Shown piece after piece: positions 1-8,327 of a stretch of DNA of 33,064 nucleotides; the stretch's first letter is position 1, and each line of letters opens with the position of its first letter. The notes under the pieces were generated by a model. The model did no database searches and was not told where the DNA came from. It worked only from the letters and a program-made list of their open reading frames with translations. The stretch lies in NCBI GenBank assembly GCA_002405835.1, contig DHMO01000067.1, positions 1 through 33,064 on the forward strand, in the 5' to 3' direction. This DNA is from Lentisphaeria bacterium UBA4640. Lineage in GTDB: Bacteria; Verrucomicrobiota; Lentisphaeria; Victivallales; UBA1829. Both the position numbers and the translations under genes were made by a program.

Positions 1-1206
1 CGAATAAATAGAGATGCCCTTAAGGAAACAAAAAGATCCGGGATCAAAGCGGAATATGCCGGCGCATGCAGAAAAAAGCAGCTTGAGATCCGGGAGCGCA
101 AGGCAAAAGAATTTGTTTATCAGGCGGATTCCGCCAATCTTGTTCCGCTTGATCTCAGACCTTTTGCCAACCGTTCGTTCACGGATGCGAAGCCCGGCGA
201 CGGGGAAGGCGGCTGGACCGATCAGGGCGCTGAAACGTGTCTCGACGGCGTCCCCTGGGGAATCAGAAAACTTGCAGGAATACCCTGCGATCTGATTCGC
301 TATGATGAAAACGATAACCGTTCCTGCATCATGCTGCGTTCGAAAATGACGAAATTTCAAGTTCCGGAAGAAGTCAAAGACATCCCTGTCAGAATGAAGG
401 CGTCAAAAATTTACTTTTTCCATACTTCCGCATGGAGTTACCCGAAGAATGGGAAAGTCATGACGTACAGACTTCACTTTTCGGATTCGACACATTTTGA
501 TATTCCGGTCCGGAACGAAAAAGAGATATATGACTGGTGGGCCGTGAAGCGTCCGGAGGATCCGGGGTGCCAGGTCGCATGGAAAAATATTGCGGGACGC
601 GGGTTCTGCGTAATGGAATTTACCAATCCCTTCCCGGAGAAGGAAATCGTTTCTCTTGACATCATCTCCGCGATGAGCGACACAATCCCGATTGTGATCG
701 GAATCACCGTGGAAAAATTTACCAGTGTCAAAAATATATACCGTTTTGAGTCTTCCACTGCGGAAAGCTGGAGAGGCGTCACGGTTGAAGCAGACGGAGA
801 AAACGTGTTCAAAGTGTTTGTCGGTGAAAAAACTCTTCTCTGGTCAGGGGCAAGAGTCAGCGGAAAGGAACTCAAGCTCTCTTCGGAACAGATTGAAAAA
901 GCGGAACTCTGCTTTACTCTGAAAGGCGGAACAAACCGCTTCGGGATCAAGTCTCCCGGAATGGCGGCGGACGTCGTCGTCCGGCTTTTCTCAGGGAAAA
1001 TGGAGCAATCCGAAGAGTTCAGACTCAAGCGTTCAAACGCGGATCAACATGTCCGCATTCCGCTCAAGGATCTGATTACGTCAAGGAAAAAACTGCAGAA
1101 CATCAAAACACTCTCTTTCCAGTATGTCAGTCAGCCGGAGTACGGTTTCGAGGTCCGAGACATCCGCATAGAATACCACGGAAACAATGATGCATCATCA
1201 AGATGA
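1..1206 (+). CDS. C-terminal part of a large beta-sandwich protein of Lentisphaerae carbohydrate-active type (5' truncated)
   Basis: The frame is open from base 1, so the gene starts outside the window; 401 residues are visible before TGA at 1204-1206. The first 45 residues are charged and helical. A beta-rich module follows with the landmarks DLRPFANRSF, GGWTDQG, YFFHTSAW, YRLHFSD and EIYDWW. I recognise this order from accessory domains in many Lentisphaerota and Planctomycetota secreted glycosidase-like proteins, where it is probably carbohydrate-binding. A second beta-sandwich runs from about residue 240 to the end, with alternating short strands and a final FEVRDIRIEY strand, resembling a CBM-like domain. 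The catalytic part, if any, lies upstream and is not visible, so no reaction can be assigned. An internal ATG at 331 is probably not a real start, because the recognised module already begins near residue 50 of the visible protein. Confidence 0.7.
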   Translation, partial: RINRDALKETKRSGIKAEYAGACRKKQLEIRERKAKEFVYQADSANLVPLDLRPFANRSFTDAKPGDGEGGWTDQGAETCLDGVPWGIRKLAGIPCDLIRYDENDNRSCIMLRSKMTKFQVPEEVKDIPVRMKASKIYFFHTSAWSYPKNGKVMTYRLHFSDSTHFDIPVRNEKEIYDWWAVKRPEDPGCQVAWKNIAGRGFCVMEFTNPFPEKEIVSLDIISAMSDTIPIVIGITVEKFTSVKNIYRFESSTAESWRGVTVEADGENVFKVFVGEKTLLWSGARVSGKELKLSSEQIEKAELCFTLKGGTNRFGIKSPGMAADVVVRLFSGKMEQSEEFRLKRSNADQHVRIPLKDLITSRKKLQNIKTLSFQYVSQPEYGFEVRDIRIEYHGNNDASSR

Positions 1207-1343
1207 GAGGAGATTTTTAGACGGATGAAGATTTGATGCGCCTCCGAAATGATGGAAGGAAAGTTCTGAACAAGATGTTGGGGGGGCTTAAGATCCCGGA
1301 TTGCATCCAGCTGGCGATTCTCGTATGCATCAAACATTTCCGC

Positions 1344-1372
1344 TTGTCTTTTTGTCGAATGCGGTGTAAATT
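1344..1372 (+). promoter_or_regulatory. Probable uvrA promoter
   Basis: TTGTCT (1344-1349), a 17-bp spacer and TAAATT (1367-1372), the latter preceded by TG, lie just upstream of the uvrA Shine-Dalgarno AGGAGA (about 1383-1388). The rest of the 187-bp gap (1207-1393) shows nothing recognisable. Confidence 0.45.
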
Positions 1373-1393
1373 ACGGAATCACAGGAGACTATC

Positions 1394-4258
1394 ATGAACG
1401 GCGACATCATTATACGCGGAGCGGCGGAACACAATCTGAAAAACATCAACGTCAAAATTCCCAGAAACAGTCTGACCGTCGTTACCGGGCTCAGCGGATC
1501 GGGGAAATCGTCGCTCGCATTCGATACTCTGTATGCGGAAGGACAGCGGCGTTATGTCGAGAGTCTCTCCGCATACGCACGGCAATTCCTCGACCGGATG
1601 CAGAAACCGAAAGTTGAACACATCGAAGGTCTCTCGCCCGCAATCGCGATCGAACAGCGTTCCGCCGGTTCCAATCCGCGCTCAACCGTTGCAACCGTAA
1701 CGGAAATTTACGACTATCTGCGTCTGCTTTACGCACACACCGGCCTTCCCCACTGCCCGAAGTGCGGAAAAGAGCTTGCGGCGCAGTCGGCGGAGGCGAT
1801 CTGCGAAAAACTCCTTGCCATTCCCGCCGGAAAGAAGATGATGATCCTGGCTCCTTACATCACCGGAAAAAAAGGCGAGCTGCGCGACGTCATCGAAAAA
1901 ATCCGCCGCGACGGTTTTGTCCGTGCCCGCATCGACGGGCATCTGGTGGAGCTTTCCGACGATATGAAGCCGCTCGGAAAGACTCTGCGGCATGATATTG
2001 AGGCGGTTGTCGACCGTCTGGTCACCGGATCTCTCGAACGCTCCCGCCTGAACGATTCCGTCGAAACCGCGCTCAAGTGCGGTGACGGCGAGCTCATTGT
2101 CATGCTCGAAGAGACTGCGCACGACGGTTCCCGCGTCTGGAAGGACGAGCGCATCAGCGAGCGTCTGGCATGCGTCGACTGCGGCGTCAGTTTCGGGCGG
2201 ATGGAGCCGCGCAACTTCTCGTTCAACAGTCCCTTCGGCGCATGTCCGCACTGCAACGGTCTCGGCTCCATGCTTGTGATGGATCCGAAACTTGCGGTCG
2301 ATTATACGAAATCCCTGCGCAACGGCGCAATTCCCGGCTGGCGGCGCGGACCGCGTCACCTGATTATGTATTACAATCATCTGCTCCGTTCCATTGCGGA
2401 GCATGTTCACATGCCCGACATGATGACAACTCCGTTCGGCAAACTGCCGGACAGCGTTCAGCATCTTCTGCTTTACGGAAGCGGCGAGGAGCCGATTGAT
2501 TTCAGCTATTATCTGCGGCGCAGGAAATACAATATGGTCAAGCCGTTTGAAGGCATTCTCGCGAACATGCAGAAACGGCAGGCGGAGTCGGAAAGCGATT
2601 CGGTGCGGGACCGTCTGGCGGAATACATGACCCGCTGCGAATGCCCCGTCTGCCACGGAGCACGTCTCAAACCTGAAAGTCTTGCGGTGACGGTCGGCGG
2701 GCTTTCCATCGACAAATTCAATGCTCTCTCCGTTGAAAAAGCGCTGGAGTTCATCCGCAATCTCAAGCTTGACGAAGAGCGGAAGGCTATTGCGCACGAT
2801 ATCGTCAAGGAGATTCAGTCACGTCTCTCGTTCCTGGTCGATGTCGGGCTGCCGTATCTGACTCTGAACCGCGAAAGCGGCACTCTCTCCGGCGGCGAGG
2901 CGCAGCGGATCCGCCTGGCAACCCAGCTCGGCTGCGGACTCGTCGGCGTGCTCTATATCCTGGATGAACCGAGCATCGGTCTGCATCAGCGGGACAACGA
3001 CAAGCTGCTTGCGACGCTGAAGCGTCTGCGCAACATCGGCAACACGGTCATTGTCGTGGAACACGATATGGATACGATCCGCGCGGCGGATTATGTTCTC
3101 GACCTCGGACCGCGCGCAGGCGTCCACGGCGGCGAAATTGTCGCCGCGGGAACGCCGGATGAGGTCGCAAAGACCAAAGGATCGCTTACCGGACTCTATC
3201 TCTGCGGGGAGCGCAAGATCCAGATTCCGCCGCGCCGCGAAAAAGGCAACGGAAAGAAAATCCGTCTGGAGGGTGTGACGCATCACAATCTCAAAAATGT
3301 GACCGTCGATTTCCCGCTCGGAACCTTCTGCTGCGTGACGGGCGTTTCCGGTTCCGGAAAAAGTTCGCTGGTGAACGGCGTTCTGCGCGCCGCGCTTGAA
3401 CAGAAATTCAAAATGGCGGACGCCGCGGTTCCCGGTGCGCACAAACGCATTCTCGGACTCGACAATGTTGACAAGGCAATTGTGATCGACCAGAGTCCGA
3501 TCGGACGGACACCGCGTTCCAATCCCGTGACTTACACGGAGGCGTTCGGCACAATCCGCAATCTTTTCGCAACGCTTCCGGATTCGAAAATGCGCGGATT
3601 CGGTCCCGGGCGTTTCAGCTTCAACGTCAAGGGCGGACGCTGCGAGGAGTGCCAGGGCGACGGCATCAAGAAGATTGAAATGCAGTTCCTTCCGGACATC
3701 TACGTCACATGTTCGGCATGTCATGGCCAGCGGTTCAACAAGGAGACTCTTACGGTGCGTTACAAGCAACGCAACATTGCGGAAGTCCTGGAAATGACCG
3801 TTGATGAGGCGGTTGATTTCTTCTCCGCAATTCCGCAGCTCCACCGCCGCTTCAAGACTCTGCAGGAGGTCGGACTCGGCTATATTACGCTCGGTCAGCC
3901 GGCGACGACCCTTTCCGGCGGCGAAGCGCAGCGCGTCAAACTCGCAACGGAGCTTGCAAAGCAGTCGCGCGGCCATACGGTCTACATTCTTGACGAGCCG
4001 ACGACGGGGCTTCATCTGGAAGATATCCGCCAGCTTCTCGACGTGCTGATCCGTCTGCGCGACAAAGGCAACACGGTGATTGTGATTGAACACAATCTGG
4101 ACGTCATCAAGATGGCGGACTGGATTATCGACATCGGTCCCGAAGGCGGCGACGCCGGCGGAGAGATTGTCGCGACCGGAACGCCGGAAGAGATTATCAA
4201 GGTGAAGAATTCGTACACCGGACGTTATCTGCAGGACATCATCCGGAACGATCTGTAA
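1394..4258 (+). CDS. uvrA: Excinuclease ABC subunit A (UvrA)
   Basis: UvrA is the damage-sensing ATPase of nucleotide excision repair; it loads UvrB on lesions. The 954-residue length matches the family. The first ATPase has Walker A GLSGSGKS (residues 32-39) and ABC signature LSGGE (498-502). The second has Walker A GVSGSGKS (650-657) and LSGGE (840-844), followed by the DEPTTGLH Walker B region. Zinc modules are visible as C260/C263/C284/C287 and C750/C753/C773/C776, the second required for DNA binding in the family. The start is ATG 1394, behind AGGAGA at 6 nt. It stands alone between its own promoter and the MATE operon; its partner uvrB lies 14 kb away in another operon. Confidence 0.98.
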   Translation: MNGDIIIRGAAEHNLKNINVKIPRNSLTVVTGLSGSGKSSLAFDTLYAEGQRRYVESLSAYARQFLDRMQKPKVEHIEGLSPAIAIEQRSAGSNPRSTVATVTEIYDYLRLLYAHTGLPHCPKCGKELAAQSAEAICEKLLAIPAGKKMMILAPYITGKKGELRDVIEKIRRDGFVRARIDGHLVELSDDMKPLGKTLRHDIEAVVDRLVTGSLERSRLNDSVETALKCGDGELIVMLEETAHDGSRVWKDERISERLACVDCGVSFGRMEPRNFSFNSPFGACPHCNGLGSMLVMDPKLAVDYTKSLRNGAIPGWRRGPRHLIMYYNHLLRSIAEHVHMPDMMTTPFGKLPDSVQHLLLYGSGEEPIDFSYYLRRRKYNMVKPFEGILANMQKRQAESESDSVRDRLAEYMTRCECPVCHGARLKPESLAVTVGGLSIDKFNALSVEKALEFIRNLKLDEERKAIAHDIVKEIQSRLSFLVDVGLPYLTLNRESGTLSGGEAQRIRLATQLGCGLVGVLYILDEPSIGLHQRDNDKLLATLKRLRNIGNTVIVVEHDMDTIRAADYVLDLGPRAGVHGGEIVAAGTPDEVAKTKGSLTGLYLCGERKIQIPPRREKGNGKKIRLEGVTHHNLKNVTVDFPLGTFCCVTGVSGSGKSSLVNGVLRAALEQKFKMADAAVPGAHKRILGLDNVDKAIVIDQSPIGRTPRSNPVTYTEAFGTIRNLFATLPDSKMRGFGPGRFSFNVKGGRCEECQGDGIKKIEMQFLPDIYVTCSACHGQRFNKETLTVRYKQRNIAEVLEMTVDEAVDFFSAIPQLHRRFKTLQEVGLGYITLGQPATTLSGGEAQRVKLATELAKQSRGHTVYILDEPTTGLHLEDIRQLLDVLIRLRDKGNTVIVIEHNLDVIKMADWIIDIGPEGGDAGGEIVATGTPEEIIKVKNSYTGRYLQDIIRNDL

Positions 4259-4349
4259 GAGTGCCGTCCGCAGAAGCCTGTGAGAGCGCGCCTCAGGCAG
4301 GCGGAGCCCGAAAAAATACATTGCGTCTTTTGCAGGTCCCCGTTTAAAC

Positions 4350-4377
4350 TTGAAATTTAGTAAAAATGATGTATAGT
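4350..4377 (+). promoter_or_regulatory. Promoter of the MATE-MarR-radical SAM operon
   Basis: TTGAAA (4350-4355), a 16-bp spacer and TATAGT (4372-4377). The -10 overlaps the palindromic operator candidate at 4374-4392, a layout that suits repression by the operon's own MarR protein. Confidence 0.6.
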
Positions 4378-4392
4378 AAAGAAAATTTACTA
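4374..4392 (+). promoter_or_regulatory. Candidate MarR operator (19-bp palindrome)
   Basis: The sequence is TAGTAAAGAAAATTTACTA: perfect 7-bp arms (TAGTAAA / TTTACTA) around 5 bp, spanning the -10 and the expected transcription start. A further half-site, TTTAGTAAA (4356-4364), lies in the spacer. The size and AT-rich symmetry are normal for MarR-family dimers, and a MarR gene is second in the operon. Confidence 0.6.
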
Positions 4393-4409
4393 ATTAGAGA
4401 GGTGTTGTC

Positions 4410-5720
4410 ATGAATGGGGACTTGAAGCAGTTTTTCAAGTACATCGCCCCCTCGATGGCGGGAATGGTCATCGTGGGAACTTACAGTATTGTCGATACAA
4501 TCTTCATCGGACGCGCGATGGGGAAGCTCGGGCTTGCCGCGGCTGCGGTGACATGGCCGCTGGTGATGCTCATCACAGCGTTCGGCGACATGATCGGATC
4601 CGGGGCGGCGATCATCGTCTCGCAGTCGCGCGGGGCAGGGGAGCCGGAACGCGCACAGCGGGCGTTCGGAAACATGATCGTTCTTCTCGCTTTGACCGCG
4701 GCTGTTTTCACAGCGGGCGTCCTGCCGTTTCTGACGCCCATCCTGACGGCCTTCCGGGCGAATGCGGAGCTGATTGACCTGGCGCGCGAGTATGCGACTC
4801 CGCTGGTCGCCGGGTCCGCTGCGCAGATGTTCGGCATGGGGTGGATGTCCGTCATGCGCAACGACGGGCATCCGGTGCTTGCGATGTGGCTTGTCATCAT
4901 CGGACTTGCACTGAACATCCTGTTCGACTACATTTTCATTTTCCCGCTCGGTCTCGGGTTGCGCGGGGCGGCGATCGCGACCATTCTTTCGCAGGTGATC
5001 GTGATGGTGATCGGTATTATTCATTACCTTTCGCCGCAAACGGAGCTTCGCTTTACCGGGTTCCGTCTGAACCGGGAGCTCTGCGGACGGATTTTTAAAA
5101 ACGGAATTCCGACCCTCGGCAACCAGCTTTCGATTATCGCGATGCTGTTCCTGCACAACTGGCAGTCGCTGCGGTGCGGAGCGGTCAACGGGCTTGCGGC
5201 ATATACGCTTGTGGCGACGATTGAATCCATGGGTTCGCTGCTGATGACGGGGCTTGCCGCCGGTGTTCAGCCGCTGGTTGCATTCTTTTACGGCGCGGGA
5301 AAGTTCCGGCGCATGGGACGGATCGGAAACTATGGATACATTGCGGCGTTTCTTATCGGTGTGGTGCTGACGGTTGTTTCCATTCTCGGACGCGACATCT
5401 TTCCCGACTGGTTCGGTCTGTCTGGCGATGTGGCGAGTCTCGCCGGGCACGGCATGGTGATCAGCGGATTCGCATTTCTGCTGCTGGGCGTGATCCGCGT
5501 CGCCGGATTCTACTTCCAGTCCACAAACAAAATCGGCGCATCGTCGGTTCTGATCTACGGCGACTCATTCTTTGCGCTTCCGCTCTGCCTCTTTGTTCTG
5601 CCGGTCTTCTGGGGAATGGACGGCGTGTGGCTCGCGATGCCGGTTTCCCGCGTGATTCTCTTCGCCATGCTCTGCTGGTTCTGGTTCGGAGGAAAGAAAC
5701 ATGGAAACCGAATCGCGTAA
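4410..5720 (+). CDS. MATE-family multidrug/Na+ (or H+) antiporter
   Basis: A polytopic inner-membrane exporter of cationic drugs or metabolites. The 436-residue protein has about twelve hydrophobic segments and the MATE pattern: an opening KQFFKYIAPSMAGM helix, the GTYSIVDTIFIGRAMG loop, and an inter-half repeat in which IPTLGNQLS echoes the first half. It looks closest to the MepA/DinF-like branch; the substrate cannot be told from sequence. The start ATG 4410 follows GAGAGG at 7 nt. The 3' end overlaps the MarR gene by 20 bp, indicating translational coupling. MepA-type exporters next to a MarR repressor (the mepR-mepA arrangement) are known, so regulation by the downstream gene through the palindrome at 4374-4392 is likely. 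Confidence 0.93.
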   Translation: MNGDLKQFFKYIAPSMAGMVIVGTYSIVDTIFIGRAMGKLGLAAAAVTWPLVMLITAFGDMIGSGAAIIVSQSRGAGEPERAQRAFGNMIVLLALTAAVFTAGVLPFLTPILTAFRANAELIDLAREYATPLVAGSAAQMFGMGWMSVMRNDGHPVLAMWLVIIGLALNILFDYIFIFPLGLGLRGAAIATILSQVIVMVIGIIHYLSPQTELRFTGFRLNRELCGRIFKNGIPTLGNQLSIIAMLFLHNWQSLRCGAVNGLAAYTLVATIESMGSLLMTGLAAGVQPLVAFFYGAGKFRRMGRIGNYGYIAAFLIGVVLTVVSILGRDIFPDWFGLSGDVASLAGHGMVISGFAFLLLGVIRVAGFYFQSTNKIGASSVLIYGDSFFALPLCLFVLPVFWGMDGVWLAMPVSRVILFAMLCWFWFGGKKHGNRIA

Positions 5721-6147
5721 ATTCCTGGATGAATGGTTCGATGGCTGGCGGCGGACGGATTTGCTTTACGACCGCTTTCTCAAACGGCACGGACTGAATC
5801 TGACGACCTATTTCATCCTGGAACTGCTGTACCGTCATCCGGAAGGAGTGGAGCCGGCAGTGATTGCGGAAAAAGTTTTTGTTCTGCGGCAGACCGTTAC
5901 CGTGGTTCTGAACGAGTTTGAAAAGCGCGGATTTATCCGGCGCTGCGAATCTCTGGAGGATCACCGCCGTAAGCGCATCCTGCTGACAAAGAGCGGACGC
6001 GCTTTTATCGGAGAGATCTGTTCGGAGCTCGCCGCAATTGAAGAGGAGACGCTCGCGGAGATTCCCGTTGAAATCCGCTCTGCCGGTCTGGAGCTGATGC
6101 GCCGTTTTGCGGGCAGTTTCGGGGAAATCATGGAGCGCGGAAAATGA
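5701..6147 (+). CDS. MarR-family transcriptional regulator
   Basis: A 148-residue dimeric winged-helix regulator. Helices at about residues 1-45 form the dimer interface. The winged helix follows: HPEGVEPAVIAEKV (helix-turn), RQTVTVVLNEFEKRGFI (recognition helix), then the basic wing EDHRRKRILLT, which carries the MarR D-x-R pattern. The start ATG 5701 lies inside the end of the MATE gene with GGAGG about 8 nt upstream. The stop overlaps the next start (ATGA at 6144-6147). It probably represses its own operon and is released by a small ligand, perhaps a MATE substrate; that is inference from gene order and the promoter palindrome. Confidence 0.93.
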   Translation: METESRKFLDEWFDGWRRTDLLYDRFLKRHGLNLTTYFILELLYRHPEGVEPAVIAEKVFVLRQTVTVVLNEFEKRGFIRRCESLEDHRRKRILLTKSGRAFIGEICSELAAIEEETLAEIPVEIRSAGLELMRRFAGSFGEIMERGK

Positions 6148-7007
6148 AGTGGCGCGAACCGCTGTTCCGTCCGCCTGCGGAAGCGGAAAGTCTGATTTTT
6201 CAGGTGGCGTACGGCTGTCCGCACAACACGTGCCGTTTCTGCGGAATGTACAAGGGCGTGCGGTACGGACTGCGTGATCCGGCGGAGCTTTCCGCAGAAA
6301 TCCGTGAGGCCGGATGTCTCTTTCCGGAAACGAACCGCGTGTTTCTTGCGGACGGTGACGTCATGCATCTGCCGATGGTGCGTTTGCGGGCGGTTCTGAC
6401 GGAGCTGAACGCGGCTTTCCCGCATCTGGCGCGCGTCGGAACCTATGCGAACGGCTCTTCGATTCTGTCGAAAACCCCGGAGGAGCTTGCGGAGCTGAAG
6501 CGGCTCAAACTGCACCTGCTTTATGTCGGTTTTGAGAGCGGGAGCCAGCGTGTTCTCGACAGCTTCCGCAAAGGCGAACGCGCAGATGATATGGTTCGTG
6601 CCGTGCGTCTTGCGCAGAGCTGCGGACTGAAATGTTCCGTCATGATTCTGATCGGGCTGGGCGGGCGCGCGCTGCGGGAGGAACATGTGATGTGCACCGC
6701 CGCCGCGCTGAATCTGATGAATCCGAATCTGCTTTCGGCGCTCCGTTTCATCGCGGTTCCGGGGCTCTCCCTGCCGGAGGATTACATGCCGGTGACGGAG
6801 TTTGAGGCGGTGGAGGAACTCCGCGGAATCATCGCCGGGCTCAACCTCGAACGGACGGTCTTCCGGGCGAATCATACATCAAATCCGATCCCTCTTGCCG
6901 GACGTTTCCCGCACGACAAGAGCCGTCTGCTTGCGGAACTGGATGCCGAGCTGCGGTCCGGTCTGCTGGACACGTGCGGCCCGGGCAGAATGCCGCTGGA
7001 ACTTTAA
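6144..7007 (+). CDS. Radical SAM protein (CX4CX2C type), substrate unknown
   Basis: A 287-residue 4Fe-4S/SAM enzyme. The cluster motif is GCPHNTCRFCGMY with C25, C30 and C33. This CX4CX2C spacing, differing from the standard CX3CX2C, marks a family of short stand-alone radical SAM proteins in anaerobes. Family landmarks FLADGDVM, the YANGSS strand and LLYVGFESGSQRVL (SAM/substrate barrel strands) are intact. There is no B12-binding or SPASM extension. The start overlaps the MarR stop by 4 nt, so it is translated with the exporter and regulator. The chemistry is unknown; a role in modifying the exported compound or its target is speculative. Its stop overlaps that of the convergent AmpG-like gene by 4 nt. 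Confidence 0.85.
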   Translation: MKWREPLFRPPAEAESLIFQVAYGCPHNTCRFCGMYKGVRYGLRDPAELSAEIREAGCLFPETNRVFLADGDVMHLPMVRLRAVLTELNAAFPHLARVGTYANGSSILSKTPEELAELKRLKLHLLYVGFESGSQRVLDSFRKGERADDMVRAVRLAQSCGLKCSVMILIGLGGRALREEHVMCTAAALNLMNPNLLSALRFIAVPGLSLPEDYMPVTEFEAVEELRGIIAGLNLERTVFRANHTSNPIPLAGRFPHDKSRLLAELDAELRSGLLDTCGPGRMPLEL

Positions 7008-8314
7008 CTGTTTTTCCCGAACGCGGCGTCGATGTGCGGACGCACGAAGCGGACGGCGAGGAAGCTCGGGACCGTGCAGAGGCAGATCCAGAGGAAGAAG
7101 AGACGGTATCCGGTTTCCGCACCGTATGACGCGCCGAGACGGGTGAAGAATTCCTGAATCAGCCCGGAGAACATTCCGACGAGAGTCATTCCGAGAATGG
7201 TGATTCCGGTCATGAACGCGAAGTGACTGGTTTTGTATTCCCCGCTCCGGTTTGCGAACTGCACCATGAAGAGCACGTGCGCCATATACCCGAGCCCGTA
7301 GCCGAACTGTTCAAGAGCAATGCATGCGCCGGAAATCCATACCCCCGGATGAGCCCACGAGAGCCAGAGATAGAGTGCGTCGGGGGCGTTGAGCGCAACC
7401 GCCATCATCCAGAGTGTGCGCCCGAACCCGAGGCGCGAGACGGCGAGTCCGGCGAGAAAGCCTCCGAGCAGAAAACAGCATGTTCCCGCGATCCCGTAAA
7501 TGGTTCCCTGTTCACTGAGTGTCAGCCCGAGTCCGCCCGCATCGCGTCCGGCGAGCATGAACGGAACCGACATTTTCCCGAGCTGTGCTTCCGCGAAGCG
7601 GTAGAAAAAGAGAAAGAGAACCGCCTGGAGTGCGCCTTCACGCCGGAAGAACGTGCGGAACGATTCGGTAAAGCTCCGCCGCTTCTTCTGCCCGGCGACC
7701 GGGCGGACCGTTTCCGCGGCGGGGGTTATGATGCAGTGCCAGAGGAAGAGAATCAGCATGGCGGCGGATGCTGAGGAGATTGTCCACATCCATGCGGAGC
7801 GTTCGGGAATGCCGGCGCGGATCAGAGCGCCGGCGAGCATGACGAGTCCGCCCTGTCCGGCGAGCATGGCGCATTTGTAGAAGATGTTGCGGAGACCGGA
7901 GCAGAGCGCCTGCGCATGGGAATCAAGGGCGATCATGTAGTAGCCGTCGGCGGCGATGTCGTGAGTCGCGGAACAGAAAGCCGTGAGAATGAAACAGGCG
8001 ATGATCCATCCGTCGCCCGCCCCGGCGCGGAAGGTGAGGGCGAGAGCGGCGAAGCAGAGCGCGACGGCGAGCTGCGCGGCCAGCATCCAGGCGCGTTTGG
8101 TTCCGCGGGAATCAAGTAGGGGCGCCCAGAGAAATTTGAGGCTCCAGGGGAGGCCGATGACACCGGTCCAGAACGCCATTGCGCTGTTGGACATCCCGAG
8201 ACTGGAGAACATCACCATTGAGACGCATGTGGCGACGGCGAAGGGGAGTCCTTCGGCAAAGTAGACGCCGGGGACCCAGCCCCAGCCGTTGACGGTCAGT
8301 TCCCTGAGATCCAT
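7004..8314 (-). CDS. MFS permease of the AmpG (PAT) family
   Basis: A 436-residue, roughly twelve-helix inner-membrane transporter. The N-terminus GWVPGVYFAEGLPF and the loop WSLKFLWAPLLDSRGTKR are characteristic of AmpG-like permeases, which import anhydro-muropeptides for cell-wall recycling. Related proteins in non-enterobacteria can carry other solutes, so the substrate is tentative. The start is ATG at 8314, 13 nt after the rph stop; only a weak Shine-Dalgarno is visible, suggesting coupling to rph. No terminator is seen: the gene runs directly into the convergent radical SAM gene with overlapping stop codons. Confidence 0.85.
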   Translation of the reverse strand: MDLRELTVNGWGWVPGVYFAEGLPFAVATCVSMVMFSSLGMSNSAMAFWTGVIGLPWSLKFLWAPLLDSRGTKRAWMLAAQLAVALCFAALALTFRAGAGDGWIIACFILTAFCSATHDIAADGYYMIALDSHAQALCSGLRNIFYKCAMLAGQGGLVMLAGALIRAGIPERSAWMWTISSASAAMLILFLWHCIITPAAETVRPVAGQKKRRSFTESFRTFFRREGALQAVLFLFFYRFAEAQLGKMSVPFMLAGRDAGGLGLTLSEQGTIYGIAGTCCFLLGGFLAGLAVSRLGFGRTLWMMAVALNAPDALYLWLSWAHPGVWISGACIALEQFGYGLGYMAHVLFMVQFANRSGEYKTSHFAFMTGITILGMTLVGMFSGLIQEFFTRLGASYGAETGYRLFFLWICLCTVPSFLAVRFVRPHIDAAFGKNS

Positions 8315-8327
8315 CGGGGAAAGGCTG

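Noticed and set aside
4293..4307. CGCCT/AGGCG hairpin after uvrA
   Set aside because: A 5-bp stem with no T-run downstream; not enough to call a terminator.
2819..4321. 500-codon open frame opposite uvrA
   Set aside because: It is a mirror of a certain gene, with arginine/histidine-rich sequence, no family resemblance and no Shine-Dalgarno; high G+C coding creates such frames.
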